Positions 11,802-25,050 of a stretch of DNA of 64,000 nucleotides are shown piece after piece (position 1 is the first letter of the stretch; every line of letters begins with the position of its first letter). The notes under the pieces were generated by a model that saw nothing but the letters and a program-made list of their open reading frames with translations, searched no databases and was not told the DNA's origin. Source of the stretch: Zerene cesonia (Eukaryota; Arthropoda; Insecta; Lepidoptera; Pieridae); the NCBI RefSeq assembly GCF_012273895.1, contig NC_052130.1:496001-560000 (forward strand). The letters run 5' to 3'. A program made the position numbers and the translations under genes.

Positions 11802-12492
11802 GAGGCGCGAGAACCTTATTTATTGCGCGTTCGCCCGTGAAGTCTTGTATTTCTGTAGTCTGTAGCCACCCGAAAGTTATCTGGAGATGTGATTGTGACG
11901 CGCTTTTAATGTCGGTGTTGCCGTGTATGTGTACTTGAAATTTATGTAGATTTTAGGTCGCGCCGTGCGCCCGCCCGCCGGGCGTCGGATAGCGGAATTG
12001 ACTGTTAGTCGACGTGTAAATAGTAGAATATTTATTAAGGTTGTAGGGATGTTAGCGATAATGATTTGTCCGGCGCTTTTACGGTGTTTTTATTTTTCTT
12101 TTATTCTCCGGTAGAGGACTTTTGATGCGTCTTTTACGATACCTGATGAAGTTACCAGATAGATTTAGATGGTGCCATAGTGGTGATTTTTGAACGAACA
12201 ACGATTCGAACGTATTTCGACAAAATTTTTATGTAATCGTCGATTATAACCTAAAATTTTGAAATTTACGCGCCATCTTCAATCGAACTATGTTCCATAG
12301 ATAATAATAAACGTTAGACCGACGTATGTCAATGGTATAAAATATTATAATATGAGTAGGATTTTAATTTGTACAGTAAGTAAAATAGTATAAGTATTCT
12401 ATAGACTAAGGTTGTATTTAGATAACGGCAATACATATCTTGTTAATTGGATTTGCGTATATATCTTCTGATGTAATATTTTATATTTTTTT

Positions 12493-12498
12493 AATAAA
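12493..12498 (+). terminator. Candidate poly(A) signal of the ABC transporter
   Basis: AATAAA in an AT-rich stretch about 690 bases after the stop codon. A second AATAAA near 12304 is an alternative. The convergent RBM34 gene ends about 370 bases further on. Confidence 0.45.
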
Positions 12499-12859
12499 AT
12501 ATATAGTTAAATTCGGTTTTATAAGAAGGGCAATACTTAAATGAATATAATTCAATAGGAGCTAGATTATTTTTAGAATAGAAGTGTCAGACTGTGATTA
12601 TTTTTGCTAACATTGACATTTTTGTAATGACAATTATACAATAATACTGTACCAAATACGATGTGATGTTTTATTTTTTTTCAATTTCACTCCTTGCAGT
12701 CCTCTTTTTAAGATAAGTAGATTTTTCTGATATTATAAATCGCAAACTTATGAATGCGAAATTATTTATTTAATTTATTTCTTTTTTTGTTTATTTCATT
12801 TATATAATAGAATAATAAGATATTGGATTTAAATAAAAGATAAATATTTATATAACAAG

Positions 12860-12865
12860 TTTATT
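12860..12865 (-). terminator. Candidate poly(A) signal of the RBM34 homologue
   Basis: Minus-strand AATAAA about 48 bases after the RBM34 stop codon, followed by a T-rich tract on that strand. The position suits a short 3' UTR. Confidence 0.6.
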
Positions 12866-12912
12866 TCCAAAAATAACTTATGCACATTTATTATAAATGT
12901 GAACGAGAATCA

Positions 12913-15900
12913 CTATTTCGTTAGAATTTCACTTAAAGCTTTCTTTTTCTTCTGTCCTTTGTTAAACTTTTGCTTCTGAAAAAGATAAAAACAATAATAA
13001 TTAATGTCGCAAAAAAACTATACTTTCAAATTGTCAGCAAAAGACCAAATTAAAAATAAATAGGACCATGTATAGGACACCAGCTTTCAAATAATAAAAG
13101 AATCATAAAAATACGTTTACCCAGTAACAGGTAAACACAAAAAATACAGTCGAATCTATTTTTGTACAAAATTTTGAATGGGTTTTGTATTTTAGCGTAT
13201 AAACCGTGTTCTACCTTAAATCGCTTAGTAGCGATAAGGCCGCCTTTTTGGCTCTATTTTATGTTTTTGTTTTTCATTTGTTTTTCCTTTTTATATATAT
13301 ATATATATTTTTTTTTTAATTGGTGTTAAATAAAGTGTATTATTATTATTATTCTACCTTTTTCTTTTCGCTAGTTAAGCCGACGAATTCTCTCCTTGGT
13401 TTCTTCTCTCTGTTCGGCTGGTTGATCCTACCCATCTTGTTGGGAGGGCCCTCACCTCCCTCCTGAAAAAAAAAATAAGTTATAGCTAGCTATATAATTA
13501 TGTTATAACTAGCGGTCCGCCCCGGTTTAGCCCGTGGTGCATATATAGCCTTTAGCCTTCCTCAATAAATAGGCTATCTAACACTGAAAGAATTTTTCAA
13601 ATCGGACCATAAGTTCCTGATATTAGCGCGTTCAAACAGACAAACAAACTCTTCAGCTTCATAATATTAGTAAAGACTTTAACAAAAAACATATTGTCAG
13701 AACTAGACCAAATTTACATAGGACCATAAGTTTGGATTCGGCTTTCAAATAAAAAAAAAAGAATCGTCAATAATTCAATTCATTCAATCAACAATGCTAT
13801 AAATTCAATAAAACAAGTAGCTTAAAATTTGGAAAATTTTGTCAAATAATCTAGCCCGCAGCTTCGCACGCGTTCAAGTCGGAGTAGTTTAAGAGATGTC
13901 ATTATACATATAAACCTTCCTTTTGAATCACTGTATCTAATAAAAAAAAAACTCCGTCAAAATACGTTGCATAATTTGACTGATTTAAGCATACATAGGG
14001 ACAGAGAAAGCGACTTTGCTTTATACTATGTAGTGATTGATTCACATCATAGAAATACACACCTGAAATTTCCTCTTATTCATGATGCGTCTGAACGCTC
14101 CGGTCTCTTCCCCACCGCTCGCATTGTTGTCAAACTGTCGAGGATTCGACATATCACCATAATTACCGCGCGGATTCGACCAATTTCCACGCCCGTTGGG
14201 TCCGTTTCCACGCCCGTTGGGTCCGTTTCCGCGCCCGTTCGGTCCGTTACCACGCATATTGGGCCCATTTCCACGCCCAACTGGTCCATTTCCGCGCCCA
14301 TTAGGACCATTTCCGCGCATATTAGGCCCATTTTGTCCTTTTCCACGATCATTGAACCCTTTCTTGCCACTATTCGGGTTTTGCGTGCATCGCTTGACCC
14401 TCATTATCCTGTTTTTTATAGTCAGATCTTCTTCTGTCAATGCCAGCGCGAGTTCAACGCCATCTTTGGACGCGAAGTTTACATAACCGAAACCTGTTAC
14501 ATGAATGTTTATAATTACATTCTAAAGTTCTAAACACTAATTATAATAAAAAAACTGCTCAATAATTGAGAACAACGAGTGAGAGAAATAGAATTTCGAT
14601 TAGTGATAAAATTTGCAAGTAATTTATCAATAAGTTATCATCATCTATTACCATCAAGTTAAAGCGGTTCAGAAAAAAACCCACAACAAATAACTAAAAA
14701 TTTTTTTTTATATTAATTACAAAATTGATATAATTTGGAAAAATTACACTGTTTAGACATTTTAATTTATTACATCTTTTAATTGAAATTATAAAAATTA
14801 CATCTAGCGAGCAAAATTCAAACTTATTATGAAGGCTACTAGATCAGAAATTCATCCTAAACAATTGAACCTTCTGCCCCACCACAACACCCACCTTTCC
14901 CCGCATTAGTCTTCCTGTCCCTCACAATCCTGACCGACTCGATCTCCCCGCAACCTTGGAACTTCGCCCTTAGCGCTTCGTCCTCTAGGGCAAAGGGAAT
15001 GTTGCCGACAAACACCGAGCACTTGGGGTCGTGCGCTGAGCCGCTGGTGTCACTCCTGGATACTCGCAAATGGTGCTCGTTCATCAATGTGTTGTTAGCT
15101 GATAGTGCCTGCGGTAAGGAGGTACTGGTTTAAGTCCTGTTACATTTACTTATCTGGATAGGAAAAAAGTGAAGTCCCGTGTCCCCTAAGTGGGGTATGG
15201 GGCAGATGATATACTCGTACGTCTGTTTCACTGATCGATTTTCTTTATGGACAACTAGGTGATCAGCCTTCTGTGTCCTGTCAGACTAAGACATTTATAT
15301 TTTTTGTGCGTCCCGACGGGAACCGAACCCAAAACCTCTCGGTTCTACGCTCACGCGTTAACCACTGGACCAAGGAGGTGGTGAAATTTGAATAGAAAGG
15401 CTAAACGTTTTTTTTATGTAACTGTAAGTAATTAAGCTCATGGTTCACCTGATGGCAAGTGATCACCACCAACCATGAACAATGCAGAGGTAGAGCTGCA
15501 CCAAATGCAATGCCCACTCTCTCTAAGAGATGAAGGAAGGATTGACGAGGGGAATAAAGAAATAGGCTGGGAACGAAAAGGAAAATAATACAAAATGGAA
15601 AAATATGTAGATAACATTAACAAACATTGAAGAAATCTTATAATTTTGATTTGAAAAAAATACACTTTATTGGGCCACATTATCAATTATGAGTGATCCA
15701 ATTATTATATTCTAACAGTATACTACAAAAAGTATTGATAAAGAGAGTCAACATTGGATAGAGTATTTATTTTATGATTTACTAGCGGTCTGCCCTGTCT
15801 TCGTCCGTGGTATATATATGTGGTATATAGCTGATAGCCTTCCTCAATGAGTGGGCTATCCAACACTGAAAGAATTTTTCAAATCAGACCAGTAGTTTCT

Positions 15901-18367
15901 GAGATTAGTGTGTTCAAACAAACAAACTCTTCAGCTTTATAATATTAGTATAGATACTACTTAATGCATATTTTGACTGTATCTTACACTTTATAGTAAA
16001 AAAAAATAAAAAAAGGATTGTGCCCAGAATTAACAGAATATAAATTGATCAAGGTGATACTAGGGCTCAAATTTTCAATGATTGGTTATAATTTATTAGT
16101 CTTATATCATTTTTTAATACTTACCTTTCAAAATGGGTTTTAATTTCCCTTGTGTTTTACACTTTACACTTATCATTTTCAGTATTATTGTGTTATTTAT
16201 TTGATTGACAAGTTTCAACCAACAATTGTATAATCACCACTTAGTATAGCTAAACAGGAAACTTTTCCTAGTATAATAATATGTTACCTGATCAACTGAA
16301 TCGGCATGTTTGTACTTTATATACACATTAACGGTGGTCCTTTCTGGATGCAACTCATTTTTTATCACAGCTAGTTTGGGCGTCACGGTTGCGTCTTTCA
16401 CTGGTACTGTACGAATTCTGAAAATAAATAATAAAATAATTGAAAAAAACGAGGCATTTTCTCTTTTTTACAGTTTGACTGTATTTTTGGTGTTTATTAG
16501 TCCAGTACTTCAGACTGAGTGAACTGATTTTTAGGACTCTTTTTTTCTTTCAAAGCTGGTCAGTGTGTAAATGAAAAAAATGTGTGTACATGAGCCTGTG
16601 TGTGCATATGTAGATGAATGTTTCAGTGTGTATGAAAAAATATGTTATTTTCAGTATTGTTAAACAGATTCTCATACAATACTCGTGTGACAATAAAGAA
16701 AACTAAGGACCAGCTCACCTAACAGTTTCAATGTCACCATATTTACTGAACAGCTTCTTCACCTCCTTCTTACACTTCTTGCTGAATGGCACATTGCCAA
16801 CAAACAGTGTCCTTTTGATTTCATCCTCTGTGACTGCATGTTTTTCTTTAGGTTCATCAGATTTTGCCTTCTGATTTTCTTTTTTATTTGTTGTGGCGTC
16901 TTCTTCTTCATCTGAGCTTTCTTCCGGAGCTGTTATCGTTAACAATAGATATAATTTGTATTGCATTTAAAAGATGTTGAAATGCCAAATATGTGTATGG
17001 TAAAAAATTCTGTTACCTACACTAATATTATAAAAATAAAGAATTTGTTTTTTTGTTTGTTTGTAATGGATAAAGTCAAAAACTACTAGACCGATTTTAA
17101 TTCTTTCACCATTAGAAAGCTGCAACTTCGCTGAGTGACATAGGCTATATATATACCACAGTTGAAGCCAGGGCGAACTGCTAGTATATTACACATGTAA
17201 AAATAACTGTCTATCTGTCTCTCCTTCATGCCTAAACCACTGATCAATGAATCTTTTTCTTTGATTGCTCAGACAAAAAGCAAGCAAATAATAATTCTAG
17301 AAATTGAAAAACCATTAAATATTTTAAATTAAAACTTGTCTATCTGGTCTATGTGAAAAAAAACTTTTAAAAGTTATCTCACCAACTTCAAGGGCTTCCT
17401 TATTTTCATCCTCAGACTGTATATCATCGTCAGATTCATGTTCGGAATCAGTCTCTTGGCTTGTTATTGCATTTGGATTTACTTTCACTTCCTCTTCTTG
17501 ATTTGTATCTGCTTGATTGTTTTTTTTCGATTTCTTCTTGGATTTCAATTTCTTTGCGCCTGTGTCATTATTTTCAGTGTCCGGTTTGTTAACTTCCGAT
17601 GTAATTGATTCTTGTTCTTCATGATTGTTATTTAGTTTCTTCTTTTTGTTTTTGTTTTTCTTCTTCTTTTTAGAAGTGGTGTTGTCAGAGTTTTTTTCAA
17701 TTTCATCAGCCTTGTCACTGTTTTCAGTCACTTTCAGATTCTCTTTATCTTCTTCAATCGTTTCCTCATGTGTTGATTTAGATCGCTTTCTTTTCATTGG
17801 AGACTTTTTATTTGAATCTTCTTGATTTATACTATCACTTACATTTTCTGCATCTTGTTTAGAATCGACTGTGGGTTCAGTTTGGATAGATTTGCGCTTT
17901 TTCTTCTTTAGTGTATTTCCATCGGTTTGTTGTACGTTATCAACTTTAATCTCTTCAGATTCCTTTGCCGGTGTGACAGATTCTTTTAATTTATTATGTT
18001 TATTTTTCGGTGACATAGCCTTAGTCATATTTACCGTCTGGGTATCTTCTGTCTCTAATTGTTCGTTTAAATGCTTTTTAACTTTGTCTACAACTGGGCT
18101 GGTCAAACTATTGTTGCTTTCATTCAATGTGGTGTCAACGTCTGGATTTTGAAAGATTCTTTTCGGCGATTTCTTAACAATAGCTTTCTTTTTCTGAACA
18201 GATGGTGACAGGAAAATAGATCTATCGTCTACAAGTTCACTCTTCGGAGTAACGTTAGGAGATTGTGGATGTTTCGTTGGTGTAAGAGCCCTTTTCACTA
18301 TTTTAGGACGACTTGGCGTCACGTTTCCTGATATTAATGCTGCAACACTTCCAACCACGTAATCCAT
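12913..18367 (-). CDS. Rbm34: RNA-binding protein 34 (Nop12-like) nucleolar protein
   Basis: Nucleolar RNA-binding protein of the RBM34/Nop12 family, which acts in assembly of the large ribosomal subunit. Coding exons in minus order: 18367-17383, 16929-16719, 16417-16288, 15108-14895, 14493-14063, 13462-13358, 12975-12913. All phases fit and give about 712 residues. Exon 1 starts MDYVVGSVAALISG, then a long Lys/Ser/Glu-rich region with a poly-lysine tract (KKKKKNKNKKKK). RRM1 spans exons 2-3 (RNP2 TLFVGN at about residues 369-374). RRM2 spans exons 4-5 (RNP2 SVFVGN at 473-478, RNP1 GKGFGYVNF at 512-520). The order of two RRMs separated by a short linker and followed by a basic tail is that of RBM34. 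Unusual points are the length (human RBM34 is about 430 residues) and a run of GRGNGPN-type heptads at about residues 563-625. The C-terminus is lysine-rich (KKKKALSEILTK). Confidence 0.93.
13505..13680 (+). repeat. Short interspersed element, 'ctagcggtccgcccc' family
   Basis: Begins 'ctagcggtccgccccggttt' and ends 'cttcataatattagtaaag', with 'acactgaaagaatttttc' inside. Further copies lie at 15781-15956, 36275-36430 (reverse), 50858-51023 (reverse) and 57636-57815 (reverse). It is an intronic, non-coding element about 170 bp long. Confidence 0.85.
13850..14040 (+). repeat. SINE-like element, 'gcagcttcgcacgcg' family
   Basis: Uninterrupted relative of 8022-8390 and 24805-25000, from 'agcccgcagcttcgcacgcg' to 'gactttgctttatactatg'. 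In an RBM34 intron. Confidence 0.8.
14170..14345 (-). repeat. Coding tandem repeat: GRGNGPN heptads in RBM34
   Basis: About eight 21-bp units encode G-R-G-N-G-P-N or close variants (M for G before R, V for N). The unit length is a multiple of three, so copy number can vary without frameshift. On the plus strand it produces an artificial GPFPRP repeat frame, which is not a gene. Confidence 0.9.
15165..15390 (-). mobile_element. tRNA-derived SINE
   Basis: On the minus strand it starts 'cctccttggtccagtggtta' and contains a Pol III A box (TGGTCCAGTGG) and B box (GGTTCGGTTCC) with tRNA-like spacing. A SINE body follows ('gctgatcacctagttgtcc', 'aaaatcgatcagtgaaac') and it ends 'gggacacgggacttcac'. 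The head resembles a tRNA but the body shows it is a retroposed SINE. It lies in the RBM34 intron between 16288 and 15108. Confidence 0.85.
15420..15575 (-). repeat. Fragment of the 'gttcatgggcggtgg' SINE family
   Basis: 'ggttcacctgatggcaagtg' is the reverse of the 'cttaccatcaggcg' tail seen at 23540, 29375, 46840 and 49160. Diverged fragment in an RBM34 intron. Confidence 0.6.
15781..15956 (+). repeat. Short interspersed element, 'ctagcggtccgcccc' family
   Basis: Close copy of 13505-13680, ending 'ttataatattagtataga'. Confidence 0.85.
17015..17190 (-). repeat. Diverged short interspersed element
   Basis: 'ctacactaatattataaaa', 'aactactagaccgatttt' and a closing 'gaactgctagtat' mark an old relative of the 13505-13680 family in reverse orientation, in RBM34 intron 1. 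Confidence 0.65.
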
Positions 18368-18950
18368 GGTAGGAATTCAATATCAATGAATGCGAATTCT
18401 TTCTTTTTTACATTTCAGTTCTCACACGTTCTTTGAAAGTCAAAATCCCACATGGTATGTTATTTTTAAATCTTCGTGACTTCTGACAATGACAGTTTTG
18501 GTCAGATGTTGTCAACAACCAAAATGGTAATTTTTTTATTTGCAGAGTATTTAACTACAATACATTATAAGCCACTGTTTCAATTATCTATAAAATATCG
18601 TGAATTAAACTACTATTTCCTACGCTTTATTTCAAACATAAATAATTGTATAAAATATGGAAGCACTCGTTTTTAGTTGCCATATTAAGCAAAAGTTCCC
18701 AAAGCTTAAGACAAAATTATTAATTTAAACATTCATATTATCAAGTGTCCTTTTAAAATTATTTTCAAGTCAAAGTGTTTTCTTATTATCGTTGTTCGTC
18801 GTATTATCTTATATCTTGAACTTTGATCAATTGAATTTAGTAAATAAAGCATAGCTTCTCGTTTAAAGAATTTCTTATTTACTATAACTAGGTACGGATA
18901 ATTTAAAGTACAACACGGCAACACTACAAACAAATTTCAATTTTTGTATC
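18368..18950. promoter_or_regulatory. Divergent promoter region between RBM34 and the CaaX-protein gene
   Basis: About 580 bp between the RBM34 start codon (18367, leftwards) and the probable first exon of the plus-strand gene. It is AT-rich, with no TATA box I would trust and no CpG-rich block. The promoter role is inferred from position only. Confidence 0.45.
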
Positions 18951-19087
18951 GCGCTGTCGGTGAAGTGATGAATAGCAACGACGCTTTCACGTTAAACTTA
19001 TTATTTGTTTGAAATTGTGTACTTTTCAGTGTAAACAAGTTCAGTGTGTTTAGAAAGTGTTTTAAACTTCGAAGAAGCGCAAATATC
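18950..19087 (+). other. Probable non-coding first exon of the CaaX-protein gene
   Basis: A stretch without long frames ending in a strong donor (aaatatc|GTAAGT, exon end 19087). The next usable acceptor of this gene is at 31855 (ttttcag), just before its start codon. The left boundary is a guess. Confidence 0.45.
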
Positions 19088-22000
19088 GTAAGTTTTTTTA
19101 TTCTTTCACTCTTTATCCCAATCGCGCCATGATACGCCGCCCGCCATTCTTATATCTTGTTTTGCTTGAAGATTATCCTATTTGAACATTTAGCCTACTT
19201 ACTAATCATTAAAATTATGTTATCACAACGTAAATGAAACCTTTTATAAATAACTTATTTAATTATGTGTTTATATTGTAAGGTTATATCACGCATCATT
19301 TATTTGTCGCCCTTCTCGTAACTATTTATTTAAACATTTACAACAAATTTATAGACAGACAGAATTACTATCCAAAGTATTAAACGATATCCAAAATCAA
19401 TACAGCTTATAAACTAAGCTAGTTATATAAAATTGCTAATGAAATTTAAATTTTATTTAATAAAGCGCGCAAAAAACAAGGAAGTAATCTTGTCTTGCGA
19501 TTTTATGACTATGACCTCGAGGACGGATTTCAGAGTATCTATTAATCTATTCCCGCGTTTTAGACTAATAGTAGGTTCGTGAGCAAAGAAAATTATTAAT
19601 ATTTATTTGCTAAATATTTACACAAGTTGAAAATTTTTGAAAAATAAAAATATAGCAAACACATGAACATAAAAAATATGATTGATGGAATAATGTCAGT
19701 ACATAAATAATTTAAAGCTATTGAATAGCCTTGCTATATCTTTACACACTAATTACAGGAGACCCTTCAAAATTAAGTGAAGCGTAACAATCACTGAGGC
19801 ATAATTAATGTGATGAACCACACATCCTGTATTTTCTATGTAATATAAAGCTTAATTTGCCTTATTCTATAGATTTATATAACCATATCATTTGTGTACT
19901 GCTACCCACTGGTATCTTTGAGATTCTCATATTATGTGCATGAAAAATTGGTCAAGCGAAAGTTGGACTGGCGAAACTAAGGGTTCCGAAACAATAAGCT
20001 TAGGAGCAAAAATGGTGGTCATCCATCAAATTTGTGACCATGCCATATATAGCAGCATCAGACACTTTCAACTGTATCACGGTTCATGAGATACAGTTGG
20101 ACAGGCATGCAGATAGAGAGACAGAAAGTGTTTGTTATACTATCCCATTTTACATTGGGTATGAAAGCCCATTATTTAGCCAAGCAATATTATGATGATT
20201 TTTGTATGATGAAGGATGAGGAAGGATCAACATTCCTCCATAATATGATAATTTAAATTACATACATTTTCATAATTTGTTATACAGAAAACATGCACTA
20301 TTTATGATTCATGCGAGTTTCCACTCAATTGATGTTTTCACATTTATGCTAAATAAGGTATTCGCAACTCATACATAATTTTACCTCGTTGTCCTAGGTA
20401 AATCTTTAGGTTCTTAGGTCAACTGCGCTTAAATACTATTTGTTATGCAAATATAGTCTTTTCACTTAGACTTGTGAATGCTAAATATGGCAAAATGCTA
20501 ATGTTAGTATTTGTGAATTGAAATAGGTGTTTGACCAAGGTAGGTATTTGTTTTTGCATGTATCATCTATTCATTGTAACATTTTGTTTGCCTTTTATTC
20601 AATTTGATTTAATTAGCTCGTAACCCTAACAGAGTCTATGCCTTTGACAAAAGTTTATGCCTTTTCCTCGTAAGAATGTAAGAAAGAATAATTAATAATA
20701 TTCTATACTAATAATATACGATGAAGTGCTATTTAATCTCAGGAATTACTTGTCCAAATTCAATAATTCTTTCACAGTTAGATAGCTATAGGATATTTAT
20801 TTACCCTATGCAAAGCCAAGGCATATTGTGAGTTATATAAATGTAATTTAAATTATTTACATTCAAAGGGAGGGCATAATTTATCTTTGTTTTAATCTAG
20901 TATTCTTGAGTAAATGTTGTCTTAGCCAAATTGCCATTTATTTGAGCCATCACTTACAGGTTATGATTTGAAGATGGAATTTTACATATATCCTATAAAT
21001 ACATATGGAGGCAGGGCTATTAAGAAGATTTAATCTTAGTCATAAGATCATACAAGTTTATATGAATAAAATCATATAAACATACACATTTAACATTCCT
21101 ATATAACCATCCTCCGATAATGTAACCTTGACTTAATATCACTATATTATATATGCCAATAATCTTATCTAGAACGTGTTTGACCTTGTGTCTTCAAAGT
21201 AAGAGGTATAGGTGGATTAAGTCAAAACAACCGGCCTGCACTAATAACCTGTATTTTAGATAATTGTTAATAATTTGCATATAAATGAAATGAAGCGTCT
21301 GTAATGTGGCAATAATCAATGTTTAGTCAGTTTTTCACATTCAAGCTATGTATAATGGAGAATTATGAGTATTAATTAAATTTTTAATTAAAAGTTGAAA
21401 AGTACTGCATCAATTGTCATGTCATATGATGAGAGATTTTTTTTTTTCAAAATGGTATTCATCTTTTGCGTATTTGTTACTAGTATTTCGCCCGCAACTT
21501 CACCTGCGTTCTCAAACGAAATTCATTTCATTTATAATATTAGTATGGATAAACTATACAATATGCAGTCATATTTATCTACTTAAACAAATTTTCAAAT
21601 GATGTACATTTTAAGGCACAACAACACAACCTATATATTTCAATACAATGGCTACATTGTGACGTGTTTCTTTGTTCACATGCAAAACTAGGCAATGTGA
21701 AAATACAGCCGATTTTGTCTGGCTTCCACTTAACCGTTGATATCATGTTAAAGGAAAAAAAAATATTTTTTGACACTTGAAAGCTGGCGTGTGTCATATT
21801 ATTGCATAGTATTAGTTGCTTTTGAACTCGAAAGCTTCATTTTTATGCCTTCTTAATTGTATACGCGTGGTTTCGTTTCATTCATAATTTAGTTTTGTTA
21901 ACCTTTGCTAATCATTATGAACACGATTTTATTAGCATTTTCATCTGTATGTTTGTATGTAATCAACTTCTTTAGACATTGTTTTTTTTTTTTGGATTGA

Positions 22001-23254
22001 TGCTTTTAAAGTTTAAACTTGAATTATGCAGTCGAAAGTCAAAACATTTTGTGTGTGTGTCTCATTATACTTATTTTAAAGAATACTAAAAAAAAAATTA
22101 AAGTAGTAATTTCGGAGACATAATCAATTTGCTTGAGTACAATGCAATAAAATCATGAATAGGAAATACGTCATTATTGTAGGTACGATTTGTTTACACC
22201 AAATCGTTTTGTAGTTAAACAAATTATTGTATCAGTATTTATGAATTCACATCGTATTGCAGTATGATTCAATGAGTTTCCTGTCTAAATTACACAATTG
22301 AGAATTGGTGACTTATTTTCCTTTGAATGTTACTTCACGAGTATATTATGTCCTGTGTTAATATTACAGTAGTTTTATGGCGACATTTTTGCTGACGGTC
22401 GTTCTGTGTCTATCGTATTACATGTAACAAGTATCCGTCTACCAAATAGAGCACTTTTTTGCAATAAACCGGCCAGGTTTATGGCTATTTTGTCCGCGCT
22501 ACACGTATTTTACTAGAGCTTCAATTTAGTATATGAATTTGAATTATAGTATTATTTAAAAAGAATCGGAACTGGTCAAGTAATATAAAATAAAAAGTCA
22601 CGATGCAACGGTACATTTGAATATGAATAACTAATATATACTTAATTATGTAAATAACCTTGATTTTTTTTGTCTATCAATAGTTACTTGTACTATATAC
22701 CTACCTACGCTCGTCGTCGGATCTGAACAGGTGGGTAGGTATGTCTTTCAAGGCTTCGAATTACCGATCTATTTTAAATTGGTATCTATATTAATATTTG
22801 TTGATGGTCAACCTACACGAATGTCTTTAATAAGTCTAGTTTTGTCTATGAACATATTAGGTTGTTTAATGATTAATATGGCTTCCAGTCTAGTCTAGAT
22901 TATAAATTAAGACTAACGTTAGACTAGGCGAAACTTTAATGGCTTTTAAGTTAGAACTATGTACAAAGAAATGCAAATAAACTTGCTTCTTGTATTGCCA
23001 AAGTTTCTAACATAAACTTTTTTGTTTATATAAGATATTTGTTAGATTTTTATTTGACTCTATAAAATGCTCATAAATTAATTTTACGAGTCATTCTCTG
23101 ACATGTGACTTAGTTTGTATTTACTTCGCTGGGCTGTTTTAACTTTGAAAAATAATCGGAGTTACCCGCAAAAAAATGTCATTTAATGGCAACAGATATC
23201 GGGCGTAAGCTAGTATTGATCAAATAGCAATTTCGTTACATAATTCATTTTATT

Positions 23255-23600
23255 TTGATACTAGCTTTCCGCCCGTGGCTTCGCCCGCGAAGAGATAGAC
23301 TAGATGTACACAGGAACGAGATCAATTCTTTTAAACATCTGTTTCGCTCCGGTATAAAGTAGCTTATTACACACTCTATAGCCTCGCGAACTATCCCCAG
23401 ACACAAAAATAGTAAGACGCGATGGAGACACAAACAAACAGACGCACTTTCCTTAACCCCTTCCCAATTTAAAGTTGGCAATACATTCGAAGAGGCGTAA
23501 GGTGCCTCTCTAAATGTTCATGCGCGGTGGTAGCGCTTACCATCAGGCGTCCCACCAGCTCCATTGCCGACTGTGACATAAAAAAAACCTTTCGCTTTTA
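23255..23600 (+). repeat. SINE of the 'gttcatgcgcggtggtagcg' family
   Basis: Starts 'gctttccgcccgtggcttcg' and includes 'cttaccatcaggcg' and 'gccgactgtgacataaaaaa'. It ends 'ataatattagtatggat'. This is a common lepidopteran family; other copies or fragments are at 29215-29430, 40258-40345 (reverse), 46700-46885 and 49010-49205. Confidence 0.8.
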
Positions 23601-24254
23601 TAATATTAGTATGGATTTCACACGAGAGTATTCACGAGTACATAACGTGTAATTTACGCGCGGCAACAAGTGTATGAATAAATGGTATAATAATTTACAT
23701 TGAGCACGTGGATCTTAAATTAGCATGGAGGTAATTGCATTATTATTAATGTTATGCAAGCGAGCAGTTCATCGACTCGTTGAATCATGGCGTGCGGACA
23801 AAGATAAAAGATTTCATCTCGAGGTCTACGTTGCATCGCCTCTTGAATACCTTGAATATTATGCTTCTATAGTAAAAGTACATACAGCTTAAGTTCTTAC
23901 TATGGGCTAGACCAATATTGGGAGTGTGTTGTGTTTTGTTTACTTTTACGGGACATTATATTTAGATAGCTCCATACGTATACAGTAACAACAAAACGGG
24001 ATGTGAGAAATAAATTCGCGAATACATAATTAAATGAGGTGTCGTTGCATAGGTCGATAAAAATAAAATAGAAGTGTCTGAATAAGTTTTTCGCTAAAAT
24101 AAACAACACAGTTAACGAGACATACATATCTTAAGTCGTAAAAAATCTACCCAGCATCTTCTTCGTAAATCCACTAAGAACCAAATGTAATCTACGCGAG
24201 CTAAGCTACGGGCGGATAGCTAGATAAAAAATTATATATGCGTTTAATCTCAAT

Positions 24255-24440
24255 TATATCTTAATATATGTAAATTACGGGTCACGTTGTTTGTCCGCGA
24301 TGGACTCTTAAATTATTCTACTTTTTGCACACCATTTGCAGTTTGATCCAACTTAAAAGTTAGGATAGTTTATATTATTTCAATTACGATCAATGACCCG
24401 GGTGGAGTCGGGGTGTGCAGTTAGTAAGAACATAAAACTG
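24255..24440 (+). repeat. Interspersed repeat, 'gtcacgttgtttgtccgcga' family
   Basis: Shares 'gtcacgttgtttgtccgcga' and 'gcagtttgatccaa' with 55830-55985 and, in part, with 47395-47470. It ends near 'gtgtgcagttagt'. Confidence 0.75.
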
Positions 24441-24804
24441 AATTCGACTTCAATTCGAATTCGACTCGACTCGGCCGCCAATTGTATACAAAATGGTTAT
24501 AAATAAAACCCTAAAAACATGTAAATCTTGAGTCGAATATAACATGAAAAGAGCTTTGAATTTTAATTTAAACGTCAAATATCAGCAAAAAACGAGATTT
24601 CGTTATCTTTTTTTAAATCGTCTGATCAACTTTTTTGCAATAAGCAAATTGTGCTCTTATGACCGATAGAAAACTAGTCGGTACTCCGTAGTCGGGCGAT
24701 TTTTTATGTGCAAGTCTAGACTTCTATTGTGAGTACTATTTTATATTTTATGTTTCTATCGTTGCGACGATGACCAAAAAGCATAGTTTTCTGTTTATTT
24801 ACAA

Positions 24805-25050
24805 CTAGCTAATGCCCGCGGCTTCGCACGCGATATGTTCCGAGTAGTTTAATAGATGTTAATTATACATATAAACCTTACTTTTGAATCACTCTGTCGA
24901 TTAAATAAAACCCATTAAAATCCATTCCGCATTTTTAAAGATTTAAGCGTACATACATACAGACGCGGGAAGCGACTGATTTTTGACTAGTGACTAGTGA
25001 CTAGCGGTCCGCCCCGTCTTTGCCCATGGTATATATATATATCCTTTAGC
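24805..25050 (+). repeat. SINE-like element plus fragment of a second family
   Basis: 24805-25000 is a copy of the 13850-14040 family ('gcccgcggcttcgcacgcga'). It is joined at about 25003 to the first 45 bp of the 'ctagcggtccgcccc' family, probably a nested or adjacent insertion. Confidence 0.75.

Noticed and set aside
11483..11938. Arg/Ala-rich plus-strand frame of 151 codons
   Set aside because: Out-of-frame reading of the GC-rich last exon of the ABC transporter; the true frame has transmembrane helices and the expected stop.
14196..14486. Plus-strand frame with a GPFPRP repeat, and the overlapping plus-strand frame at 13967-14533
   Set aside because: Antisense shadow of the GRGNGPN heptads of RBM34, whose minus-strand frame has fitting splice sites and an RNP1 motif.
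15300..15390. tRNA-like sequence with A and B boxes
   Set aside because: It is followed by a SINE body and does not close a clean tRNA cloverleaf, so it was called a tRNA-derived SINE instead.
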